Position numbers and translations under genes: made by a program
From: JAVBQJ01 sp031549115
Lineage (GTDB): Bacteria; Verrucomicrobiota; Lentisphaeria; Victivallales; Victivallaceae
NCBI GenBank assembly: GCA_031549115.1
Contig: JAVBQJ010000161.1
Location: 1-34,461, forward strand
Reading direction: 5' to 3'
Length of the DNA stretch: 34,461 bases
The notes under the pieces: generated by a model
Database searches by the model: none
What the model was told of the DNA's origin: nothing
What the model saw: only the letters and a program-made list of their open reading frames with translations
Shown here: positions 24,319 to 30,457 of the stretch, piece by piece
How the letters are laid out: every line of letters starts with the position of its first letter
How positions within the stretch are numbered: position 1 is the stretch's first letter

Positions 24319-24852
24319 ATGAAAAAAATACTGCTGCATGTATGTTGCGCCCCGTGCGCATCCAGCTGCGTCGAGCGGCTGTTGACAGAAACATCCGGGA
24401 TGGTGCAGCTGTATTTTTCCAATTCCAACCTCGATACGGCGGAGGAGTTTGCGCGGCGCCTGGCGGCGGTCGAACAGTTGGCCGGACATTACCGGTTGCC
24501 GCTGGCCGTCGACCCGTATGACCATGCCGATTGGCTGGAAACGGCCTGCCGGTGGAGCGATTGCCCCGAGGGCGGCGAACGCTGCCGTCATTGCTTCCGG
24601 CGGGTATTGACACGCAGCGCCGGGGCGATGACGCAGTACGGATGCGATGCGTTCACCACCACTTTGACGGTCAGTCCGCACAAACATGCGCCGACGATCT
24701 TTGCGCTCGGCGGGGAGTTTCCCGGCTTCGAAGCATGGGATTTCAAGAAACGCGACGGCTTCAGACGGTCGCTGGAGTTGGCCCGGGAACTGGGATTTTA
24801 CCGCCAGAGTTACTGCGGTTGCGAATTCAGCCGGTCGGCCAGGCCGGATTGA
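24319..24852 (+). CDS. queH: Epoxyqueuosine reductase QueH
   Basis: 177 residues. LLHVCCAPC (Cys9, Cys10, Cys13) at the N-terminus and YCGCEFS (Cys166, Cys168) near the end are the QueH (DUF208) cysteines that bind the iron-sulfur cluster and metal site. The enzyme reduces epoxyqueuosine to queuosine in tRNA, the last step of queuosine synthesis, replacing QueG. The start ATG 24319 has no clear ribosome site; the longer frame upstream runs back into the repeat, so I reject it. The repeat ends 35 bases before the start. The 3' end overlaps the end of the recD-like gene on the other strand by 43 bases. Confidence 0.9.
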   Translation: MKKILLHVCCAPCASSCVERLLTETSGMVQLYFSNSNLDTAEEFARRLAAVEQLAGHYRLPLAVDPYDHADWLETACRWSDCPEGGERCRHCFRRVLTRSAGAMTQYGCDAFTTTLTVSPHKHAPTIFALGGEFPGFEAWDFKKRDGFRRSLELARELGFYRQSYCGCEFSRSARPD

Positions 24853-26729
24853 CGGACGGTTTTTCGGGCCAGCGCCGCGGTGATGATCGGAGGCGTCGCC
24901 CACAATTCGACCTTTTCTTCGGCCCGGGTGATGCCGGTGTAGAGCAGTTCACGGGTCAGCAGCTCCTGGTCGCGCTCGGGCAATACCAGCAGGATTTCGG
25001 TGAAGCCGGAGCCCTGCGACTTGTGTACCGTCATCGCGAAGACGGTTTCATGATCGGGCAGTTCGGCGGAAAGAAAACCGCGCTCCGACTCCGGGAAGTA
25101 TACCCGTACCCCTCCGGTCGGCGCTCCCGGCGTCAGATCGCGCCACACCAATCCGATGTCGCCGTTGGATAGACCGGTGCCGCGATGGTTGACGAGAATC
25201 ATCAACGGCACCCCCGGCGCATACGGGGCGGTCAGACGCATTTGTTTGCGCATGATGGCGTTGAAGTTCTCCACGCCCCACGGTCCCCGGCGGACGGCGC
25301 AGAGGATTTTGAAGCGGTTCAGCAGCCGGACCGCGGTCGACAGCGCTTCGCGGCTGCCGTCGGCGGCGAGTTTTTTCAAATCCGCGTAGCACCAGCGATC
25401 CAGAATCGGCCGGTGAATCCGCTCCGCCAGTTCGGCTTCGAAGCGCGCCGGCGCCACCCGGCGGGTGGTGAAATCCGCCGCCGCGCACCCGACAATCTGT
25501 GCCGTGGTTTCCGGCAGCGTCTCCGGCGTCACGTTTTTGATCGCCCGACTGACGGCGCCGATATGCACAGCCTTGGCGAAGCGGTGTGCTTCGGTCAATT
25601 CGGCCAGATGCCCCGACAGCGGCAAAGCAGCGGCGATCGGCGGAGCCTGCCAGCCGGTCTGGCGGGCGAAGGCGGCCGCCAGTTCGGGCGGAAAGGCATT
25701 CAACTCTCCGGCGTCGCAGATGTCGGCGAGGACGCTGCCGGCGTCCACCGAAGCCAGTTGGTCCTTGTCGCCGAGCAGGACGATGCGGGCGGCGGGGCGT
25801 AGTGCCTGCAACAGTTTGGCCATCAATGACAAAGAGACCATGGAGCTTTCGTCGACGACGATGAGTTCGTGGTGCAGCGGCCGTTCGGGGCCGTGGCGGA
25901 AGCGGTTGGTGCCCGGTTCCGGTTTCAACAGCGAGTGGATCGTCGAACACGGCAGCTCGCGCAGCTTCTGTTTGATCGCTTCCGGAATATGCAGCCGTTC
26001 GATCCCGGCGTCGAGCGATTCGCGCAGACGCGCCTGCGCCTTTCCGGTCGGAGCGCACAACGCGACGGCAAGATTGGGATTGCGTTGCAATTCCAATGCC
26101 AAGAGCGCCGTGACCACGGTGGTTTTTCCGGTGCCGGGGCCGCCGGTAATTACGAAAAAATCCCGGCTCAACGCGGCGAATACCGCCAATTGCTGCCAGT
26201 CGATCGCTTCGCGGCCGGAACGGGCCTGAAAAAAATCCAACAGCCCCGCCAACGCCCCCGGCGCCAGTTCGGGGACGCGGGGCGCGGATTGACTCCGCCG
26301 CCGGATTTCTCCGGCCACCTGGCATTCGTAACGGTAATAGCGGTACAAATACAGGCGGTGGCCCTGCTCCAATACCAGGGGTATATGCGGATGATGCGCC
26401 GCGTCGGCGGTGAACACCCGTGCCAGCGCCGGTTGTTTCAGGGTGTCACGCCAGGCGTCGAGTTCCGGGAATAGCACCTGCGGCTCGCCGGGCTGCGCTT
26501 GTTCGGGGAAATGTTTTCCGGCCCACAAGCACAGATCGCAGCAGCTGTGGCCGGAACGCACCGCCCGCGAAACCAGCGCGGCGGCGGCGAACAATTCGGC
26601 GCATTCCGTGCCGCTTTCGCGGAGCAGATATTCGGCAAATTCGATATCGATGAATTCCCACCCTTCCGGGCCGGTCAATTGCCGCAGGTTTTCACAATCC
26701 ATAAATCGCATCCCTTTTTCGGGGTTCAT
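24810..26729 (-). CDS. recD: RecD-like DNA helicase (exodeoxyribonuclease V alpha family)
   Basis: About 639 residues, near E. coli RecD (608). An N-terminal RecD domain (AAALVSRAVRSGHSC near residue 50) is followed by Walker A GGPGTGKTT (196-204), Walker B VVDESSM near residue 300, LLGDKDQLASV, and the superfamily 1 end motifs VHKSQGSGFTEI and LLYTGITRAEEKV. It unwinds DNA 5' to 3' in RecBCD-type repair. No recB or recC is in the window, so it could also be a RecD2-like stand-alone enzyme, though the N-terminal OB/HhH extension of RecD2 is absent. ATG 26729 overlaps the yraN stop as ATGA, which decides the start; earlier and later ATGs exist (26756, 26711). Confidence 0.87.
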   Translation of the reverse strand: MNPEKGMRFMDCENLRQLTGPEGWEFIDIEFAEYLLRESGTECAELFAAAALVSRAVRSGHSCCDLCLWAGKHFPEQAQPGEPQVLFPELDAWRDTLKQPALARVFTADAAHHPHIPLVLEQGHRLYLYRYYRYECQVAGEIRRRSQSAPRVPELAPGALAGLLDFFQARSGREAIDWQQLAVFAALSRDFFVITGGPGTGKTTVVTALLALELQRNPNLAVALCAPTGKAQARLRESLDAGIERLHIPEAIKQKLRELPCSTIHSLLKPEPGTNRFRHGPERPLHHELIVVDESSMVSLSLMAKLLQALRPAARIVLLGDKDQLASVDAGSVLADICDAGELNAFPPELAAAFARQTGWQAPPIAAALPLSGHLAELTEAHRFAKAVHIGAVSRAIKNVTPETLPETTAQIVGCAAADFTTRRVAPARFEAELAERIHRPILDRWCYADLKKLAADGSREALSTAVRLLNRFKILCAVRRGPWGVENFNAIMRKQMRLTAPYAPGVPLMILVNHRGTGLSNGDIGLVWRDLTPGAPTGGVRVYFPESERGFLSAELPDHETVFAMTVHKSQGSGFTEILLVLPERDQELLTRELLYTGITRAEEKVELWATPPIITAALARKTVRQSGLADRLNSQPQ

Positions 26730-27136
26730 TTCCGGTTGCCGGCGCGGGGCTGCCATTGCAGCGTCAACACCGCCTCCTGATGGACGATCGAACGCAACAA
26801 CCAGCGCGACCGCACCACCTGAATCAATTCGAAACGGTAGCCGACCGCGCGCAAGCCGGCGTATTTCAGGTAATCGAGCGCGCAGCGCTCCAGCCGGGCC
26901 CGTTGCGCCATGCGCCAGTTTTCGGCCGGAAGCAGCGCCGTTCTGCCAGGGTACCGGGTTTTTACTTCGACGAAAACCAGGGTGGCGCCGTCGCGCGCGA
27001 CAATGTCGATTTCGCCGAAACGGCTGCGGTAATTCGCCGTCAGTATATCGTAATGTTTGAAGCGCAGGAGCGCTCGGGCGTCGGCTTCTCCGGCCGAGCC
27101 CAGCTTCCGGCGCGACTGGCGCAAACGGCTAATCAC
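26726..27136 (-). CDS. yraN: YraN (UPF0102) nuclease-like protein
   Basis: 136 residues from a GTG at 27136. The family pattern is complete: GSAGEADARALLRFKHYDIL, NYRSRFGEIDIVARD (Glu42 and Asp44), then VFVEVKTR near residue 57. These are the acidic and lysine residues of the restriction-endonuclease-like fold. Activity is not established for most members; links to DNA processing are suspected. The GTG overlaps the stop of the upstream membrane protein gene by eight bases, and the stop overlaps the recD start, so the genes are co-translated. The 26-residue extension of the longer frame does not match the family. Confidence 0.87.
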   Translation of the reverse strand: MISRLRQSRRKLGSAGEADARALLRFKHYDILTANYRSRFGEIDIVARDGATLVFVEVKTRYPGRTALLPAENWRMAQRARLERCALDYLKYAGLRAVGYRFELIQVVRSRWLLRSIVHQEAVLTLQWQPRAGNRK

Positions 27137-27692
27137 CGGAACCCAGCGTATAGTGGACCAGCGCCAGCAGTGCGGCACCGATGGCGCAGACCCAAATCGC
27201 CGGGTTGGCGACATCGAAAAATTCCGTGGCCCGGCTGGCTCCCGGCAGCGCCACCGCCCAGTTTTCGACGAAAATCGCCAGGATGCCGCGCGTCCAGTGC
27301 ATCACCGGAATCGCCAGCAGCATGCCGACCAGAGCGGCCAGGGCATAGATTTTCCCGGTGGCGAAGCTGGCGACCGCGGTGATCGGCACCAACCCGGCCA
27401 ACGCCGCGCCGAGGCCGGAAATGGCGCCGCCCAATAGCGAGGTCCAGAAGTAACCGGGGCGCACCTGAATGTGCACGATACCGGCATTGCGCGCGAGAAA
27501 GAAAAATATACTGCCGAGAATGATCGCCATCAACAGCGTTTTGATGATGCGCCCGGAGCGCAGCTGAAAGAATTCCAGCCAGCTGTCCCGCCAGGCCAGA
27601 TCGGATTTGACCAGAAGAAAACCCAGAATCATTCCCGACAACAGCCCGACGGCGATTTTGTAGTTCGGAGCCAGCGACAACGGTTCGATCAT
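27129..27692 (-). CDS. YeeE/YedE-like membrane protein, second half
   Basis: 187 residues with about five membrane segments. The segment GGAISGLGAALAGLVPITAVA, then FATGKIYALAALVGMLLAI, resembles the YeeE/YedE (TsuA-type) repeat GGxLFGxGxxLAGGCPG..., but the family cysteine that handles thiosulfate is absent (LAGLVP instead of LAGGCP). Members move thiosulfate or other sulfur compounds, or have no known role. Together with the protein at 27718 it would make one complete two-half transporter. The genes are 25 bases apart. The end overlaps yraN. A change in substrate or loss of sulfur transport is likely given the missing Cys. Confidence 0.65.
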   Translation of the reverse strand: MIEPLSLAPNYKIAVGLLSGMILGFLLVKSDLAWRDSWLEFFQLRSGRIIKTLLMAIILGSIFFFLARNAGIVHIQVRPGYFWTSLLGGAISGLGAALAGLVPITAVASFATGKIYALAALVGMLLAIPVMHWTRGILAIFVENWAVALPGASRATEFFDVANPAIWVCAIGAALLALVHYTLGSGD

Positions 27693-27717
27693 TTTTTATC
27701 TCATCCTGCGGTTGGGG

Positions 27718-28278
27718 TTATTTACGGGGGGTGGTTTTCTTCGGGGCGGCTTCGCCCGCGGTTGCGGAGGCTCCGGATTTCGACGCGCCTTTGCCGCCGC
27801 CGCCGGACTTCTGCGCCCACAGAATCGACAGGAAAACCGCGGTCACGATGAAGCTGGCGATGTAGAGCCAGGCGCCGGGGGCCATCTGAATGGCCGCCGC
27901 CAGTTGGCCGAAGGGCACTTCACCGGCCAGCTGCGAACCGACCATCACCAGGAAGCCGCCGCCGACCATTGCAATCGCGGTGCGCATGAATTTGGTGCCG
28001 AAGCTGCTGCCTTCGGTCGGCATCAGCAATTCGAACTTGAACTGGTTTGAAGCCAATGCGCCGATCAGGGCGCCGATGAAAATGCCGCCGAGCAGCGCGG
28101 TCTGCCAGTTCAATGGCGGCAGGTCATTGGGTTTGTCTTCGAAGTAAGCGGACAATTCCAGCCAGCTTTCGCTCAAGCCGAGCACGGAATCGAAACAGAA
28201 CAAGCCGAGGAGGATCAGGATCGGCAACGCGATCCCGGCGACGTAAAAGGGCCATTTGGCGGTGAAGATGTTCGTCAT
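27718..28278 (-). CDS. YeeE/YedE-like membrane protein, first half
   Basis: 186 residues. Hydrophobic segments lie at about 10-32, 60-78, 95-118 and 132-150. ALLGGIFIGALIGALAS and FELLMPTEGSSFGTKFMRTAIAMVGGGFLV resemble the YeeE/YedE N-half, again without the conserved cysteine. The C-terminal 30 residues are a soluble Gly/Ala/Lys-rich tail (KSGGGGKGASKSG to TTPRK), which is unusual for the family. GGAGTGC lies ten bases before the ATG. It is the first gene of the operon with the second half, yraN and recD, driven by the promoter at 28304-28331. Confidence 0.65.
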   Translation of the reverse strand: MTNIFTAKWPFYVAGIALPILILLGLFCFDSVLGLSESWLELSAYFEDKPNDLPPLNWQTALLGGIFIGALIGALASNQFKFELLMPTEGSSFGTKFMRTAIAMVGGGFLVMVGSQLAGEVPFGQLAAAIQMAPGAWLYIASFIVTAVFLSILWAQKSGGGGKGASKSGASATAGEAAPKKTTPRK

Positions 28279-28303
28279 GTTTTTTGCACTCCAGTTTGCA
28301 CAG

Positions 28304-28331
28304 AATATATCACTTTTTCCGCAAAATGCAA
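28304..28331 (-). promoter_or_regulatory. Promoter of the YeeE-like/yraN/recD operon
   Basis: On the minus strand TTGCAT (28331-28326) and TATATT (28309-28304) are 16 bases apart. The stretch TTGCATTTTGCGGAAA is nearly the same as in the tRNA-Arg promoter. Confidence 0.6.
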
Positions 28332-28351
28332 TATGTTTTCACGTATTGATC

Positions 28352-28389
28352 TTGACTTTCCGGTACTTGCAAGTAAGTTGTGTACTTGC
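28352..28389 (+). promoter_or_regulatory. Operator-like palindrome before the 28410 gene
   Basis: TTGACT (28352-28357) is a likely -35. TACTTGCAAGTA (28364-28375) is a perfect 12-base palindrome in the spacer, and the half site GTACTTGC recurs at 28382-28389. The -10 is weak (TAAGTT). Confidence 0.45.
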
Positions 28390-28409
28390 GGAATCTCCGG
28401 GAGGACAGT

Positions 28410-30317
28410 ATGAATACAAAATGGCTGCCGGCGCTGGTGCTGCTGGTGTGGTGCGGGACGGTTCCGGCGTTGCCGGTGCCGATGCCGAAGGAGTATTTTT
28501 TTGCCGGCGAGGTCGCGGTCGGGCTGGCGCGGCCGGTGGGGTACACCGGGGAGGAGGCGAAGTTCCCGGCGCAGCTGTTGGCCCGGGAATTGTCGCGCTG
28601 GAGCGGCGTGACGGTGACGGCGCAGCCCGGTACCGGCGGCTTCCGGCTGGTGCTGGATCGAATGCTGGCGCCGGGACATTATACCATCGAGGGCGAAACC
28701 CTGACCGGGGGAGATGAAAGGGCGTTGTTCGACGCGGCGCAGACCTTGCTCGGGGCGTTGGCGGGGCCGGACGCGGTCTGGTCGGAGCAGGCGGTTTCGA
28801 TTCCGGTGCTGATGATTCAGGATTATTCCGGTATTCCCTGGCGGGCGGCGCGGTGGGAAGGCATGGCTTCGGAGCCGGAAGGTTTGCGGGCGCTGGCGCG
28901 TTTGAAGTACAATGTCCTGCTGATGCGTCAGCCGGACGCGGAAGCGGTGGCGCGGGCGCGGGAATTTGGCTTGCAGGTGGTGCCCGAAGTGGACGATTGG
29001 GCAGGGGCGGAAGCTTGGATGGCCAGCGGTATTCCGGTCCGGGAGATGTATTTCGCTGGCGACATGGCGGCGGAGGTGCCGGAGATCCGGGAATTCGCAT
29101 TGCGCCACCGGCTTGACCCGTTGGTGGGAATGGCCGGAGCCGGGGCGGACGGCTTGCTGGCGGTGGTATACGACGGCGACGACGACCGGCGCCGTTTCCC
29201 GGAGTTGGAACAATTGCACCGCGAAGGCAAGCGGATTGTTTTCGCGCCGCGGACTCCCGAGTCGGCGCGGTGGATGGCGAAGAGTGCCGCATTGTACGGT
29301 GCCGGAGTGATCGCTCCGGCATGGGACGGTACCACTGTCGCCGGCGACACGTTGGTGCTACTGGCGGAATACGGCTGGAATCCGGCGAATACCCGGGTGC
29401 CGTATGCATTTCCGACGCTGTCGATTTGGTACGATTTGCTGTATGACCGCGAGAGCCGCGGCGGCGAGTTTCTGCCGGTGGCGCTGCCGGTTGCGGCCGG
29501 GGAGGGGGGGCTTGAGTTGAACTACAAAGGAGTGCCGTTCCGCATCACCGAACCGTTGTTTCTCGGGGGCTGGCCGAACGGGGATTTCGATGGTGTATTG
29601 GAGAATGAATTGCGTGCGCGTCTGCCGTTGGCAATAGGCAAAGACGGCGAAACCGTAACGGTGATTCGAAATCTCAACGAAGCGCCTGTTTTCGATGAAT
29701 GGAGTCTCTTTACCCGCAATTACGGCACGTCGACGCGGACCGACAGCGATTACGGCGAAGTGCGGATTGTCGCTGGAAATGCGGAGGCGGTGGCGCTTCC
29801 GGGCGCCGGGGATATGCGCATCCCGCACCGCGGCGCGGTACTGGCGGCGCGCGACTGGACGCCGGAATGGAATGTCGGCGACCCGGTCACGGTGACCGGA
29901 GCCGACGGCCGGCCGGTGGAGTGGTATGCGGCATCGGCGATGCAGCCGTATCCGGAGACGGCGGAGGTGATGTTGCCGGAGGAACGGATTTCGCGTTTGC
30001 ACTTCTGGCACGATACCGGCGTCGAGGCGCTGCCGGGGACGGTGGCGGAGGGGGAAGTGGTGTACGCCGACGACAGCACGGCATCGTTTTCCGTGGAAGC
30101 CCCCGCCATGGTGGCGGTGTCCGACGGAGTGGCGCAGGCGCCGATGGCCTGGGCGGCGGTGACGGACGGCAGCGATTTCAATCAGGACGCGGTGACGTAC
30201 GTGTATATGTGGACGAATCCGTCCCCGGAGAAGCCGGTGCGAAGCTTGCGTTTGCGGATCGCGCCGGCCGGCCGCGAGGCCGGTTACCGTCTCTGGGCTT
30301 TGACTATGGAGAAATAA
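28410..30317 (+). CDS. Secreted protein with GH20b-like N-domain, function unknown
   Basis: 635 residues with a signal peptide (MNTKWLPALVLLVWCGTVPA). Residues about 45-125 follow the GH20b/alpha-glucuronidase N-domain pattern: LLARELSRWSGVTV, HYTIEGETLTGGDERALFDAAQTLLGAL. Then SGIPWRAARWEGM and GLRALARLKYNVLLMR look like the start of a degenerate barrel. The Asp-Glu pair of active GH20 enzymes is not visible, so it is either a different glycosidase or a binding protein. The C-terminal 250 residues are beta-rich. GGGAGGAC lies just before ATG 28410. It is a single gene, convergent with the GH78-like gene. I do not recognise a named family for the full length. Confidence 0.7.
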   Translation: MNTKWLPALVLLVWCGTVPALPVPMPKEYFFAGEVAVGLARPVGYTGEEAKFPAQLLARELSRWSGVTVTAQPGTGGFRLVLDRMLAPGHYTIEGETLTGGDERALFDAAQTLLGALAGPDAVWSEQAVSIPVLMIQDYSGIPWRAARWEGMASEPEGLRALARLKYNVLLMRQPDAEAVARAREFGLQVVPEVDDWAGAEAWMASGIPVREMYFAGDMAAEVPEIREFALRHRLDPLVGMAGAGADGLLAVVYDGDDDRRRFPELEQLHREGKRIVFAPRTPESARWMAKSAALYGAGVIAPAWDGTTVAGDTLVLLAEYGWNPANTRVPYAFPTLSIWYDLLYDRESRGGEFLPVALPVAAGEGGLELNYKGVPFRITEPLFLGGWPNGDFDGVLENELRARLPLAIGKDGETVTVIRNLNEAPVFDEWSLFTRNYGTSTRTDSDYGEVRIVAGNAEAVALPGAGDMRIPHRGAVLAARDWTPEWNVGDPVTVTGADGRPVEWYAASAMQPYPETAEVMLPEERISRLHFWHDTGVEALPGTVAEGEVVYADDSTASFSVEAPAMVAVSDGVAQAPMAWAAVTDGSDFNQDAVTYVYMWTNPSPEKPVRSLRLRIAPAGREAGYRLWALTMEK

Positions 30318-30321
30318 TGTA

Positions 30322-30437
30322 GGGGACTTCTCTTTCCCCTCCCAACCCGGATCGACGCTCCGGTCCGTGTGCGATCACAAGCAAGTAATAATGCGCGGGT
30401 CACCCTGCCGGGGGGACGTGGGGGATGAGAAGTCCCC
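30322..30437. repeat. Inverted-repeat segment between convergent genes, with a repeat fragment
   Basis: GGGGACTTCTC (30322-30332) and GAGAAGTCCCC (30427-30437) are perfect 11-base inverted ends. At 30336-30354 lies a 19-base exact match, in reverse orientation, to the CGATCC...GGGG block of the structured repeats at 16257 and 24003. A local hairpin GGGGGA/TCCCCC sits at the right end and could terminate transcription from either side. Confidence 0.65.
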
Positions 30438-30457
30438 CATATCCTCCCCACCCGAAT

